DNA of 64,000 nucleotides, taken from Betaproteobacteria bacterium (GTDB lineage Bacteria > Pseudomonadota > Gammaproteobacteria > Burkholderiales > Burkholderiaceae_C). The notes under the pieces are model-generated. The model ran no database searches. It had not been told where the DNA came from and was given only the letters and a program-made list of their open reading frames with translations. Positions 52,092 through 63,903 of this stretch are shown piece after piece. Within the stretch, counting starts at the first letter, position 1, and every line of letters begins with the position of its first letter. A program made the position numbers and the translations under genes. Location of the stretch: the NCBI GenBank assembly GCA_016716535.1, contig JADJWD010000007.1, positions 1,054,001 through 1,118,000 on the forward strand, read 5' to 3'.

Positions 52092-52457
52092 TCAGCCGAG
52101 CATCCGCTTCAACTCACCGCTGGCGATGAGCCGTTCGAGATCCTGCGCGCCGCCGATCAGCACGCCGCGCACGAAGACCATCGGAAACGTCGGCCAGCCG
52201 GTCCACATCTTGAGCGCGTTGCGCCGACGCCAGTCGCCGAGGTAGCCGCCGTATTCGATGTACTCGTGCGCGATACCGGCCTCGCGCAGCCGCCGGCGCG
52301 CGCGGCGAGGGAACGGGTTCCAGCGCATGCCGACGACGAGCACCGCGTGCCGTTCGGCCGCGGCGCGCACCTCGTCGACGATGTCGCGATGGTGCGTGGC
52401 AACGCGCTCGCGCACCGCGGGGTGGATGTGTGCTTCGTCGAGGATCAGGCGTGGCAT
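52092..52457 (-). CDS. Glutaredoxin-fold protein lacking the active-site cysteine
   Basis: A 121-residue protein. The C-terminal half has the glutaredoxin hallmarks WPTFPMVFVRGVLIGG (TVP-like cis-proline and GSH-binding GG) and DLERLIASGEL. Where CPYC or CGFS should stand there is GMRWNPFPRRARR; the whole protein has no cysteine. It may bind glutathione or act as a scaffold rather than a redox enzyme. It is separated from the hydrolase gene by 40 bp and divergent from the GST gene. Confidence 0.78.
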   Translation of the reverse strand: MPRLILDEAHIHPAVRERVATHHRDIVDEVRAAAERHAVLVVGMRWNPFPRRARRRLREAGIAHEYIEYGGYLGDWRRRNALKMWTGWPTFPMVFVRGVLIGGAQDLERLIASGELKRMLG

Positions 52458-52640
52458 CCGGCAAGTCTAGGCGCGCGCGACGCTGCGGCCCGCTCTCGCC
52501 TCTGCGGTGTCCGGTGCCATCGCCTCCCCACCCCGTGGCACATCCCGAAGCCTGCGTTCACCCCACTTGAACGCCAGGCCGCCCGGGCGGCGCTATCGTG
52601 CCGCCCGCTTTCCCTTTCTGCCCACCCACAAGGAGACACC

Positions 52641-53249
52641 TTGAAGCTGTACTACTCCCCCGGCGCCTGCTCGCTCAGCCCGCACATCGTCCTGCGCGAG
52701 GCCGGCCTGCCGTTCACGCCGGTGCTCGCGAGCACGAAGACGCACAAGCTCGCCGACGGCACCGACTACTACACGATCAACCCGAAGGGCTACGTGCCGC
52801 TGCTCGAGCTGGACGACGGCCAGCGCCTCGCCGAGGGCCCGGCGATCGTGCAGTACATCGCCGACAAGGTGCCCGAGAAGAAGCTCGTGCCGGCCTGGGG
52901 CACGATGGAGCGCTACCGCGCGCTCGAGTGGCTGACCTTCATCGGCACCGAGGTGCACAAGTCGTTCTCGCCGCTGTTCAACCCGGCGATGCCCGAGGAA
53001 GGCAAGGCCGTCTATCGCCAGAAGGTGCTGGATCGGCTGAAGTGGGTCGACGGCCAGCTGGCGAACAAGCCCTACCTGATGGGCGACAGCTTCAGCATCC
53101 CCGACGCGTACCTGTTCACGGTGTCGCGCTGGTGCAGCGTCGTCGGCATCGACATCTCGAGTCTCGCGAACCTGAACGCCTTCATGGCCCGCATGAACGC
53201 GCGCCCGGCGGTGCAGGAGGCGCTGAAGGCCGAAGGGCTGCTGAAGTAG
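52641..53249 (+). CDS. gst: Glutathione S-transferase
   Basis: A 202-residue GST. The thioredoxin-like N-terminus KLYYSPGACSLSPHIVLREAG has the Ser/Cys residues of the bacterial beta class, NPKGYVPLLELDDGQ and EGPAIVQYIAD bind glutathione, and the all-alpha C-terminal domain ends after about 200 residues. The start is TTG with an AAGGAGA site in front; no ATG occurs at the homologous position. Role is probably detoxification by glutathione conjugation or peroxide reduction. Confidence 0.92.
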   Translation: MKLYYSPGACSLSPHIVLREAGLPFTPVLASTKTHKLADGTDYYTINPKGYVPLLELDDGQRLAEGPAIVQYIADKVPEKKLVPAWGTMERYRALEWLTFIGTEVHKSFSPLFNPAMPEEGKAVYRQKVLDRLKWVDGQLANKPYLMGDSFSIPDAYLFTVSRWCSVVGIDISSLANLNAFMARMNARPAVQEALKAEGLLK

Positions 53250-53290
53250 GCCACCCGGGGCGCGGGCCTGGCTTCTTCCCGTCCGGGCGC

Positions 53291-54448
53291 CTAGCGCCGC
53301 CAGCGCTGCACGACCAGCGCCAGCACCCCGGCCACCACGCCCCAGAACGCCGCACCCACGCCCCACAGCGTCACCCCCGACGCGGTGACGAGGAAGGTGA
53401 TCAGCGCCGGCTCGCGTTCGCCCTCGTCCTTCGTCGCCGCCGCGAGCGCCGAGCCGATCGTGCCGAGCAGCGCGAGCCCGGCGACCGCGAGCACGAGCGC
53501 CTTCGGGAACGCGGCGATCAGGCCGACGACGGCGCCGCCGGCCAGCCCCACGGCGATGTAGAAGACGCCGGCCATCACCGGCGCCCACCAGCGGCGCGCC
53601 GGGTCTTCGTGGGCCTCGCGGCCCATGCAGATCGCCGCGGTGATCGCCGCCAGGTTCAGCGCGTAGCCGCCGAACGGCGCCAGCACCAGCGTCGCCAGGC
53701 CCGTCGCCGCGATCACCGGCGAGACCGGCGTGTCGTAGCCGGCGGCGCGTTGGGCTGCCACGCCCGGCAGGTTCTGCGACGCCATCGTCACGACGAAGAG
53801 CGGCAGCGCGACGCCGACGAACGCCGCCATGCTGAACGCCGGCGCCGTGAGCACCGGCTCGGCCCAGGCCCACTCGACGGCCGCCAGGCGCAGCCGCCCC
53901 TGCCCCGCCGCCACCGCGATGCCGAGCGCGAGGACACCGGGCACCGCATAGCGCGGCCACCACCGCCGCCCGGCGAGGTAGACGAGCAGCATCGGCGCGA
54001 CGAGCGCGAATTCGCTGCCGAGCTGCAAGAACGCGTCGATCGCGAAGCGCGCCAGCACACCGGCCAGCAGCGCCGCGGCCAGCGCCTGCGGGATGCGGTT
54101 CATCACGCGCTCGAAGGCGCCACTGGCGCCGGCCAGCGTGATCAACAACGCGCTGGCGATGAAGGCGCCGACGCCCTCGGCCATCGAGACGCCGGCGCCG
54201 GCGGTGACGAGCAGCGCCGCGCCGGGCGTCGACCACGCCGTCAGCACCGGCTGCCGGTAGCGCAGCGACAGCCCGATGCTCGTGAGCCCCATGCCGAGCC
54301 CGAGCGCCCAGATCCAAGACGCCTTCTGCGCCGCCGTGGCGCCCAGCGCGTCGGCAGCCTGGAAGACGATGACCACCGAACTCGTGAAGCCGACGAGCAC
54401 GGCGACGAAGCCGGCAACGACGGCCGACAGCGGCGGCACGAACGACAC
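53291..54448 (-). CDS. BenE family benzoate/H+ symporter-like permease
   Basis: A 385-residue protein with about 11 or 12 membrane segments and BenE-type blocks (GLGMGLTSIGLSLRYRQPVLTAWSTPGAALL; QNLPGVAAQRAAGYDTPVSPVI; PFGGYALNLAAITAAICMG). Family members import benzoate or related aromatic acids. No benzoate degradation genes are nearby. It begins 8 bp after the yejF stop and may be read from the yej operon. Confidence 0.9.
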   Translation of the reverse strand: MSFVPPLSAVVAGFVAVLVGFTSSVVIVFQAADALGATAAQKASWIWALGLGMGLTSIGLSLRYRQPVLTAWSTPGAALLVTAGAGVSMAEGVGAFIASALLITLAGASGAFERVMNRIPQALAAALLAGVLARFAIDAFLQLGSEFALVAPMLLVYLAGRRWWPRYAVPGVLALGIAVAAGQGRLRLAAVEWAWAEPVLTAPAFSMAAFVGVALPLFVVTMASQNLPGVAAQRAAGYDTPVSPVIAATGLATLVLAPFGGYALNLAAITAAICMGREAHEDPARRWWAPVMAGVFYIAVGLAGGAVVGLIAAFPKALVLAVAGLALLGTIGSALAAATKDEGEREPALITFLVTASGVTLWGVGAAFWGVVAGVLALVVQRWRR

Positions 54449-54456
54449 GGGCGCCG

Positions 54457-56075
<1,619 letters not shown>

Positions 56076-56079
<4 letters not shown>

Positions 56080-57179
56080 GACTTGCGCGTATCGAACGCG
56101 TCGCGCAGCGCGTCGCCGATGAAGGTGAGCAGCAGCATCGTCAGCACCAGCAGCCCGAAGGTCGGCACGATCACCCACCAGGCATAGAGGTTGTCCTTGC
56201 CGAGCTTGAGCAGCTCGCCCAGCGACGGCACCGAGCCCGGCACGCCCAGGCCGAGGAAATCGAGCGCCGTGAGGCCGAGGATGCCGGCGCTCATGCGGAA
56301 CGGCAGGAACGTGATCACCGGCGTCATGGAGTTCGGCAGCACGTGCCGCCAGATGATCTGCCGGTTCGACAAGCCGAGCGCGCGCGCCGCCTTCACGAAC
56401 TCGAGGCCGCGGTTGCGCAGGAACTCGGCGCGCACGTAGTCCGAAAGGCCCATCCAGCCGAAGAGCGACAGCAGCACGAGCAGCAGCACGAGGCTCGGCT
56501 CGAAGATCGATGCGAAGAGGATCAACAGCAACAGCTCGGGCAGCGCACCCCAGATCTCGGTGAAGCGCTGCACGAACAGGTCGGTGCGGCCGCCGAAGTA
56601 GCCCTGCAACGCGCCGGCGGCGATGCCCAGCGCCGTGCCGACGACCGTGAGCGCCAGCGCGAACCAGATGCTGATGCGAAAGCCGTAGACGAGCCGCGCC
56701 AGCATGTCGCGGCCTTTCGGATCGGTGCCGAGCCAGTTCTGCGCACTCGGCGGCGCCGGCGGCAGGCCGCTGTTGAAGTCGTCGCGCGAGTCGGCGCCGT
56801 GCGGATTCGGCGCATGGATCGCCCAGTTGCCGGGCTTGCTGGCGATGCCGACGACAAGCGGGTCTTTCCAGTCGGCGGGCGTGCCGAAGTCGCCGCCGAG
56901 CTGCTTCTCGCTCGGGTTGGAAAAGACCGGCACGTACCACTGCCCGTCGATGCGCGCGACGAGCGGCCGCTCGTTGCTCAGCAGCTCGGCGAACGTCGCG
57001 ACGAGCAGCATCGCGCCCAGCACCCACAGCGACACGTAGCCCAGGCGATGGCGGCGGAAGCGCTCCCACGCGCGCGCCCAGGGGCCGGCCGGGCGCGGCA
57101 GCAGCGCCTCGTCGGGCAGCATGCTGCTCTCGCCGCTCGGGCCGACGGTGACTTCGAAGGGGTTCGGGCGCGGCGCCAT
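56076..57179 (-). CDS. yejE: Peptide ABC transporter permease (YejE-like)
   Basis: A 367-residue BPD-type permease with an N-terminal OppC-like helix, a long periplasmic loop carrying the LGTDPKGRDMLARLVYGFRIS block, and the EAA-like segment VKAARALGLSNRQIIWRHVLPN. The long loop with the FGTPADWKDPLV sequence is typical of YejE. It starts 23 bp after yejB. Confidence 0.92.
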
Positions 57180-57202
57180 CGATGTTCTCGTGGTTCTCGC
57201 TT

Positions 57203-58240
57203 TCAGCGCCCCGCCGCGCCGAACTGCACGCGCGGGTCGACGACGACGTAGAGCAGATCGGTGACGAGCTTCGTCACCAGCGCCAGCAGCGTGAAGAGGT
57301 ACAGCGAGCCGAGCACCACCGGGTAGTCGCGCCGGATCACGCTCTCGTAGGCCAGCAGGCCCAGGCCGTCGAGCGAGAACAGCGTCTCGATCAGCAGGGC
57401 GCCGGCGAAGAACGCGCCGATGAACGCGGCCGGAAAGCCGGTGACCAGCGGGATCATCGCGTTGCGGAAGATGTGCTTGTAGAGCACGCGCTTTTGCGCC
57501 AGGCCCTTGGCGCGCGCCACCAGCACGTACTGCTTGCGGATCTCCTCGATGAAGGTGTTCTTCGTCAGCATCGTGATCGTCGCGAAGCTGCCGATCACCA
57601 GGCACGTCAACGGCAGCGCCAGGTGCCAGAAGTAGTCGGCGACGCGCGCCGGCCACGACAGCTCCTCCCAGTTGTCGGAGGTCAGCCCGCGCAGCGGGAA
57701 CCAGTCGAAGAAGCTGCCGCCGGCGAACAGCACGATCAGCAGCAGGCCGAGCACGAAGCCCGGGATCGCGTAGCCCAGCAGCACGATGCCGGTGGTCAGC
57801 GTGTCGAAGCGGCTGCCCTCGCGCACCGCCTTGGCGATGCCGAGCGGCACGCTGACCAGGTAGCTGACGAGGAAGGTCCACAAGCCGAGCGAGATCGACA
57901 CCGGCAGCTTCTCCTTGATCAGCGCCCACACCTCCTTGTTCTGCAGGAAGCTGCGGCCGAGGTCGAAGCGCGCGTAGCTCGCCAGCATCTCGAAGTAGCG
58001 CACGTGCGCCGGCTTGTCGAAGCCGTACATCTTCTTCAGGTCCTCGAGCTGCTTCTTGTCGAGGTCGCGCCCGGCCTTGTAGGCGCTGGCTTCGCCGCCG
58101 CCGACGCCGGCGCGCGCTTCGGCCATCAACTGCTCGATCGGGCCGCCGGGCACGAACTGCATGACGACGAAGGTGATCGTCAGCGCCCCGAGCAGCGTCG
58201 GGATCATCAGCAAGAGGCGCTTGGCGATGTAGGCGATCAT
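57203..58240 (-). CDS. yejB: Peptide ABC transporter permease (YejB-like)
   Basis: A 345-residue BPD permease. The N-terminal AYIAKRLLLMIPTLLGALTI and VPGGPIEQLMAE blocks and the EAA-like VARAKGLAQKRVLYKHIFRNA match YejB/DppB. The start overlaps yejA by 4 nt (ATGA). Confidence 0.93.
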   Translation of the reverse strand: MIAYIAKRLLLMIPTLLGALTITFVVMQFVPGGPIEQLMAEARAGVGGGEASAYKAGRDLDKKQLEDLKKMYGFDKPAHVRYFEMLASYARFDLGRSFLQNKEVWALIKEKLPVSISLGLWTFLVSYLVSVPLGIAKAVREGSRFDTLTTGIVLLGYAIPGFVLGLLLIVLFAGGSFFDWFPLRGLTSDNWEELSWPARVADYFWHLALPLTCLVIGSFATITMLTKNTFIEEIRKQYVLVARAKGLAQKRVLYKHIFRNAMIPLVTGFPAAFIGAFFAGALLIETLFSLDGLGLLAYESVIRRDYPVVLGSLYLFTLLALVTKLVTDLLYVVVDPRVQFGAAGR

Positions 58241-60246
58241 GCTTTCGGGGCGTTCCTCGGCGCGGACGGCGAGGCGGCGGGGTTCGCCTCCAGCCGCGCG
58301 TCCCACCAGCACCACAGCGGCCAGGGGCCGAACTCGACGAAGCCGCTGATCAGGATGTCGGCGCTGAAATACTGCGCCTGCACCTTCGGCATGCCGAACT
58401 TGTTCCAGTACGAGACCGGCTCGACGTCGGAGTACAGATCGGGCACCTGGAAGTGGCTCCACATGACGACGCGGTCCAGCGCGCGCGCGGCTTCGCGCAG
58501 CGCCGGCAGCGTGTCGGCGGCGGCGATGGCGTCGAGCATCGCGTCGACGGCGCGGCTCTTGATGCCGCGGTAGTTGCTGTTGCCCTCCTCGTCGGCGGCC
58601 TTCGCGCTGTAGCTGGTTTTCAGGTCGGCCGCCGAGGGCAGCGTGAAGTCGCCCTCGACGATGGTCACGACATCGAAGTCGTACTTCTCGAGCCGGCGCC
58701 GGTACAGCGCGAAGTCGACGATGCGCTCCTTCAGCTCGATGCCGAGCTTCTTCAGGTTGTGCTGCCAGTCCTCGAGGCCCGCTTCGCGCGGCGTCAGGTA
58801 CTCGATGACGAGCGGCTCGCCCTTCGGGTTGCGCAGCGTGCCGGCGGCGTCGAGCGTCCAGCCGGCTTCCTCCAGCAGCGCGCGCGCGCGCAGCAGGTTG
58901 GCGCGCAGCCGCTCGGGCTTGCGGCCGGTGGTCGGCGGCCGGTACGCCGGGCCGAACACCTTGGCCGGCAGCTCGGCGCGGAACGGCTCCAACAGGCGCA
59001 GCTCACCCAGCGACGGCAGCCCCTCGGCCGCGAACTCGGAGTTGTTGAACACGCTGTAGGCGCGCTTGTACAGCCCGGTGCGGTTTAGCGTGTCGAAGTC
59101 GTAGGCCCAGTCCAGCGCCTCGCGCACGCGGATGTCGGCGAAGACCGGCCGGCGGTTGTTCAGGTGGTACGACTGCAGGCCCTGGCCGAACGAGGTTCGC
59201 ATCGGCCGCTTGACGATGCGCCCGTCGTCCCACTTCGGCCCGGCGTGCAGCCGCACCCACGAGCGGCCGCCGTACTCCTTCATCAGGTCGAACTCGCCGG
59301 CCTTGAACGCCTCGCGCGCCACCGCGTGGTCCTGGTAGGCGCGGTAGACGATGCGCTCGAAGTTGAAGTGGCCGCGCCGCACCGGCAGGTCGCGCGCCCA
59401 ATAGTCGCGGTTCAGCCGGTACTCGATGCGCCGCGGCAGCTCGACCTTGTCGATGACGTAGGCGCCGGAGGTGATCGGATAGTCCTGCGTCACCTGGTCG
59501 AACGGTTTTGCGGCTCCCCACTTCTTGCTGAACACCGGCATCATCGCCGCGATGAAGATCTGGTCGCGGCTCTTTTCCTTGAACTCGAAGCGCACCGTGC
59601 GCTCGTCGACCGCGACGACCCGCTCGATCGGCGCCACCGCCGTCTGGTAGGCGGGCGAAGCGCCCTTGCCGGCCAGCATCGCGTGGCTGTGCACGACATC
59701 GGCGGCGGTGACCGCGTCGCCATTCGAGAAGCGCGCTTCGCGCCGCAGCCGAAAACTGACCGAACCGAAGTCCGGCTCGACGAAGAGGCTCTCGGCGAGC
59801 AGTCCGTAGACCGTGCTCGGCTCGTCCTGCGCAAGATGGCAAAGCGACTCGACCATCCAGATCAGCACGCCGGCCGGCGCGTTGCCGCGTGTCGTCCAGG
59901 GGTTGAACTTGTCGATGCTCGAGCGGCGGTCGGGGAAGCGCAGCTTCAGCGTGCCGCCCTTGGGCGCGAGCGGGTTCACGTAGTCGAAGTGCGTGAAGTC
60001 GGCGCCGTACTTCGGCGGCCCGTACGCGGCAAACGCATGCACCCAGCGGCCGGTGTGCGCGCCGCCGTCGGCGGGAGGGGGCGTGGCCGCGGCGTCATGG
60101 GGCGTGGTTGCGGCCTTGCCTGCCGAGTCCCCCGCCGCCGCCCACGCCGCGCCGGCCCATGGCGTGCCGAGCAGCAGCGCGCCGAGGCGCCGGCGCGCGA
60201 CGTCGAGTTCGTCGTCGTTGCGGCCGCCGCCGCCGGCCTTGCTCAC
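58237..60246 (-). CDS. yejA: Peptide ABC transporter substrate-binding protein (YejA-like)
   Basis: A 669-residue family-5 binding protein. The HAFAAYGPPKYGADFTHFDY segment and GLLAESLFVEPD are characteristic of YejA. The N-terminus has RRRLGALLLG followed by an alanine-rich stretch ending AWAAAG, a plausible but atypical export signal. Initiation at GTG overlaps the upstream thioredoxin-domain gene by 4 nt, which couples their translation. Confidence 0.92.
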   Translation of the reverse strand: MSKAGGGGRNDDELDVARRRLGALLLGTPWAGAAWAAAGDSAGKAATTPHDAAATPPPADGGAHTGRWVHAFAAYGPPKYGADFTHFDYVNPLAPKGGTLKLRFPDRRSSIDKFNPWTTRGNAPAGVLIWMVESLCHLAQDEPSTVYGLLAESLFVEPDFGSVSFRLRREARFSNGDAVTAADVVHSHAMLAGKGASPAYQTAVAPIERVVAVDERTVRFEFKEKSRDQIFIAAMMPVFSKKWGAAKPFDQVTQDYPITSGAYVIDKVELPRRIEYRLNRDYWARDLPVRRGHFNFERIVYRAYQDHAVAREAFKAGEFDLMKEYGGRSWVRLHAGPKWDDGRIVKRPMRTSFGQGLQSYHLNNRRPVFADIRVREALDWAYDFDTLNRTGLYKRAYSVFNNSEFAAEGLPSLGELRLLEPFRAELPAKVFGPAYRPPTTGRKPERLRANLLRARALLEEAGWTLDAAGTLRNPKGEPLVIEYLTPREAGLEDWQHNLKKLGIELKERIVDFALYRRRLEKYDFDVVTIVEGDFTLPSAADLKTSYSAKAADEEGNSNYRGIKSRAVDAMLDAIAAADTLPALREAARALDRVVMWSHFQVPDLYSDVEPVSYWNKFGMPKVQAQYFSADILISGFVEFGPWPLWCWWDARLEANPAASPSAPRNAPKA

Positions 60247-61961
60247 GCCGCCTTCTGCGTGAGCAGCCGGTGCAGCAGCTGCGCCGTCTTCGACGGTGAC
60301 GGCTTCAAGAGCCGCTCGCAGGCCTGGCGCTGGCCGGGCGTGGCATCGCTCTTCTCACGAACCAGCCCGGCGCAAACGCCATCGAGCTGCGCCTGCAACC
60401 GCTTCATCGCCGCGGCGTGCCGGCCTTCGCCGTTCCACGCCGCGAGCTTGTTGCCCACGCGTTGCAGCGACCGCACGCTGCGCCCCTCGAAGGCGCCGGC
60501 GTCGGCCGCGGCTTCGCGCAGCAACTGCGCGGCGACGCGTTCGATGCGCGCCGCGTCCTGCGGCGCCAGGTCGACCAGCGCCGACAGGTAGCCCGAGCCC
60601 CACTGCAGCCGCGTCGCCGGGCCGGTGGCCTTGTCGAAGGCCTCGCCGTACCAGCGCAGGGCCTCGTCCTTCTTGCCCAGCTTGCGCGCGTTGCTGCCGA
60701 GCTGGCTCATCAGGTAGTACGGCGAGTGGCTCTTCGCGAGGTTCGCCTGCAACAGCGCATCGCTGTCGGCCCAGAGGCCCGCGCGCCCGAGCGCGTAGGC
60801 CGCGGCGGTGATGACCGCCTGGCGCTCGTAGCCGTCGGTGATCTCGCGGTCGGCGCGCGCGACGTGCTCGCGCAGGCCCGCCAGCAGCGGGGCCGGCAGC
60901 TTCGGATGCACCGCGTCGCCGCCGTCGGCGAGCCGCGCGAGATCGATGCGGGCGATCCATGCGCCCAGGCGGTCGGCGCGCGACAGCGTCGTGTCGGTGG
61001 CGAGCCGCTGCATCGCCGCGTCGTAGGCGGCGACAAGCGGCGCGCGGCGCGGCGAGTCTTCGTCCTCGAGCGTGCGCACGATGTCGGCGGCGCCGTTGGT
61101 CAGCACGTCCATCTGCGCGCGCGCCTCACGCGGCTCGGCGAGCACGCGGCTCACGCGCTGGCGCAGCGCGTCGTCGGCCTTCAGGCCCTTGCCGTCGTCG
61201 CTGGCGGCCAGCGCCTTCAGCCACAGGCGGGTGGCGATCTCGGCGCCGGCGGGCGCGGAGGCGGAGGCGGGGGCCGGCGTGGCGGCCGTACCCGTCGTGC
61301 CGTTCACCGCCGGCTCGCCGGCCACCGCCAGCCGCGCCAGCACGTGCGGCAGCTCGGCCTTCGGCACGAGCTGCTGCTCGTCGGTCTCCCACGAGTAGAA
61401 GGCGAGCAGCCGCCACTCGGCGGCCGTCAGCGCGCGGCCGGCCAGCGCGTCGGCCAGCACGCGCTTCACCGGCCGGCCGCCGGCGAGCCCGAGTTGCAGC
61501 ACGGCCAGCGCCTGCGGCGCGTCGACTTCGCCGGGCAGCCGCGTCACCTCTTGCCCGTCGGGCGTGAACAGCACCGTCGTCGGGTAACCGCTGACCTTGA
61601 AGCGCGAGCCGAGCTTCTGCGCGCCGGGCCGGTCGCCGTCGACATGCACGGCGATGAAGCCTTTGGCCAGCGCCGCGAACTCCTGGCGCGCGAACAACGT
61701 TGCCTTCAGTTGATTGCACGGCGGGCACCAGGTCGCGCCCCAGTACAGCAGCACCGGCTTGCCCTCGGCGCGGGCGCGCGCGAAAGCGCGATCGATGTCG
61801 GCATCGGCGGCCGCGGCCTGCCAGGCGACGTTGGTCGAGGGCAGGCTGGCGGCTTGCGCCACGGGGGCCGCGAAGACAAGTGCCGCAGCCAGCATGAGCG
61901 CAGCGGCTGCGCGCGGTGGCACGGATCGAACGGCGGATCGAACGACGGTCGCGAGCTTCAT
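60243..61961 (-). CDS. Exported thioredoxin-domain/TPR-like protein
   Basis: A 572-residue protein with a signal peptide (residues about 15-37, ending VAQAAS), a thioredoxin domain with the active site YWGATWCPPCNQ (WCPPC at 78-82) and cis-proline segment VSGYPTTVLF, and a large alpha-helical C-terminal half that looks TPR/solenoid-like (WADSDALLQANLAKSHSPYYLMSQLGSNARKLGKKDEA). It probably reduces or isomerises disulfides of exported proteins. It heads the yej-like operon through a GTGA overlap with yejA. Confidence 0.85.
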   Translation of the reverse strand: MKLATVVRSAVRSVPPRAAAALMLAAALVFAAPVAQAASLPSTNVAWQAAAADADIDRAFARARAEGKPVLLYWGATWCPPCNQLKATLFARQEFAALAKGFIAVHVDGDRPGAQKLGSRFKVSGYPTTVLFTPDGQEVTRLPGEVDAPQALAVLQLGLAGGRPVKRVLADALAGRALTAAEWRLLAFYSWETDEQQLVPKAELPHVLARLAVAGEPAVNGTTGTAATPAPASASAPAGAEIATRLWLKALAASDDGKGLKADDALRQRVSRVLAEPREARAQMDVLTNGAADIVRTLEDEDSPRRAPLVAAYDAAMQRLATDTTLSRADRLGAWIARIDLARLADGGDAVHPKLPAPLLAGLREHVARADREITDGYERQAVITAAAYALGRAGLWADSDALLQANLAKSHSPYYLMSQLGSNARKLGKKDEALRWYGEAFDKATGPATRLQWGSGYLSALVDLAPQDAARIERVAAQLLREAAADAGAFEGRSVRSLQRVGNKLAAWNGEGRHAAAMKRLQAQLDGVCAGLVREKSDATPGQRQACERLLKPSPSKTAQLLHRLLTQKAA

Positions 61962-62085
61962 CGAAGGACCCTCGGCTCTCTTGAGGACGATGGGTGGCGG
62001 CTGGATCGGTCGTGGATTGTGCGCGACGCGGCAGGGGGCCGCCGACCCCCCGACCAAGCCCATTCCGGGCCCATCCGGACGGTGA

Positions 62086-63903
62086 TCAGCCCCCGATCAA
62101 CGCGCGCAGCGTCTCGATCGAATCGGCCTCGTGCAGCGGCTTGTCGCGGCGGATGCGCAGCATGCGCGGGAAGCGCACCGCGACGCCGCTCTTGTGCCGC
62201 GGGCTCGGCCCGATGCCCTCGAAACCGATCTCGAACACCAGCGTCGGCCGCACGCTGCGCACCGGGCCGAAGCGGTTCAGCGTGCGGGCGCGGATCTCGC
62301 GGTCGACGAACGCGAACTCCTCGTCGGTGAGGCCCGAGTAGGCCTTCGCGAACGGCAGCAGTTGCAGCGGCACGTCCGACCAGGCCGCCACACCCGCCGT
62401 GTCAGCCGCGCGAGGCGCCGGCTCGCCGCGCGCGATCGACTCGACCACCGCCTGCGCCTCGGCCGCGTCGCGCGGCGGCCGGCTCCAGACGGCGAAGGTG
62501 TAGTCGGTGTAGACGCTGGCGCGACGGCCGTGCCCGGCTTGCGCGTAGACGAGCACGGCGTCCACCGACAGCGGGTCGACCTTCCACTTCCACCACGTGC
62601 CTTCGCTCTTCGTGCGGCCGCTGCCGTAGCGGGCGCTGCGCTGCTTGAGCATCAGCCCTTCGACGCCGCGTTCGCGCGCCGAGGCGCGCAGCGCCGCTGC
62701 GTCGTCCCAGCTCGCGGCGGCCACCAGCGGCGCGCGCGCCACCGCCGCGGGCCCTGGCTGCGCCTGCAGGCCGTCAAGGCCGTCGAGCAGCGCGCGGCGC
62801 GCGTCCTGCGTCTGGCCGCGCCGGTCGACGCCGCCGGCTTCGAGCACGTCGTAGGCGACGAAGGCCACCGGCGCGTCGGCCAGCACCTTCTTCGTCAGCG
62901 TCTTGCGGCCGATGCGCTGCTGCAGAAGCTGGAACGGCGCCGGCTCGGCCGCGCCGGCCCGCCAGACGAGCAGCTCGCCGTCGAGCACGGTGCCGTCGGG
63001 CACGGCGCGCGACGCGGCGACCACTTCCGGGAAGCGCTCGGTGACCAGCTCCTCGCCGCGCGACCAGATCCAGCAGCCGCCGTTCCGACGCACGAGTTGC
63101 GCGCGGATGCCGTCGTACTTCCATTCGAGCAGCCAGTCGTCCACGCTGCCGAGCGAGGCGGGGTCGGCTTGCAGCGGGTGGGCGAGGAAGAACGGGTACG
63201 GCTGGCCTTCGGTGCCGCCGCCGTCCGGCGCGCCCGGCGCGATCGGCGATGCCGACGATATCGGCGCCACCAACGCCGCGTAGCGCGCCGCGCTCGGCGT
63301 CGCGCGCGCTTCGGCGTAGCCCATCATCCGCTCGGCGACGATCTTCGCGTCGAGGCCGGCGACCTCGGCGAGCGCGCGCTGCACGAGCAGCTTGCTGACG
63401 CCGACGCGAAAGCCGCCGCCGATCAGCTTGACGAGCAGGAAGCGGCCGGCCGCATCGAGCCCGGCAAACGCGTCGGCGAGAAGCGCCGCCTGCTCGGCCG
63501 GCGCGAGGCCCCGCAGCGGCAGCAGCCGCTCTTCGACCCAGAAGGCGAGCCCGGCCGCGCTGCCTGCGCTTTCCGCATCACCCGCAGCACCCGCTTCATC
63601 CGCCTCACGCCCGCCGCGCGACAGCACCGCCGGCAGCACCAGCGCAATCGTCTCGGCGAGATCACCGACCGCCTGATAACACTCCTCGAAGAGCCAGTCG
63701 TCGATGGCCGCGAGCTGCGTCGCGGTGGTCCGCAGCACGGCCGACGGCACCACCTGGCGCGGCTTGCCGCCAGCCAGGAAATACACCGCCCAGGCCGCGT
63801 CGGCCGCCGGCGCTTCGGCGAAGTACGCGCGCAGCGCCGCCAGCTTCTCGCCGGTGGCCGTGCTCGCGTCAAGCTGCTGGTACAGGCGGGCGAAGCGCTG
63901 CAT
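62086..63903 (-). CDS. ATP-dependent DNA ligase (LigB/LigC type)
   Basis: A 605-residue ligase: an N-terminal DNA-binding domain (MQRFARLYQQLDASTATGEK; WLFEECYQAVGDLAETIAL), the nucleotidyltransferase motif I EWKYDGIRAQL with Lys262 as AMP acceptor, motif GLMLKQRSARYG, motif V WWKWKVD and a C-terminal OB domain. This form is encoded with a DEXH helicase, an MBL-fold exonuclease and a phosphoesterase in a DNA damage locus; the tail of the exonuclease lies just upstream. In-frame starts at 63918 and 63924 are also possible. Confidence 0.93.
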   Translation of the reverse strand: MQRFARLYQQLDASTATGEKLAALRAYFAEAPAADAAWAVYFLAGGKPRQVVPSAVLRTTATQLAAIDDWLFEECYQAVGDLAETIALVLPAVLSRGGREADEAGAAGDAESAGSAAGLAFWVEERLLPLRGLAPAEQAALLADAFAGLDAAGRFLLVKLIGGGFRVGVSKLLVQRALAEVAGLDAKIVAERMMGYAEARATPSAARYAALVAPISSASPIAPGAPDGGGTEGQPYPFFLAHPLQADPASLGSVDDWLLEWKYDGIRAQLVRRNGGCWIWSRGEELVTERFPEVVAASRAVPDGTVLDGELLVWRAGAAEPAPFQLLQQRIGRKTLTKKVLADAPVAFVAYDVLEAGGVDRRGQTQDARRALLDGLDGLQAQPGPAAVARAPLVAAASWDDAAALRASARERGVEGLMLKQRSARYGSGRTKSEGTWWKWKVDPLSVDAVLVYAQAGHGRRASVYTDYTFAVWSRPPRDAAEAQAVVESIARGEPAPRAADTAGVAAWSDVPLQLLPFAKAYSGLTDEEFAFVDREIRARTLNRFGPVRSVRPTLVFEIGFEGIGPSPRHKSGVAVRFPRMLRIRRDKPLHEADSIETLRALIGG

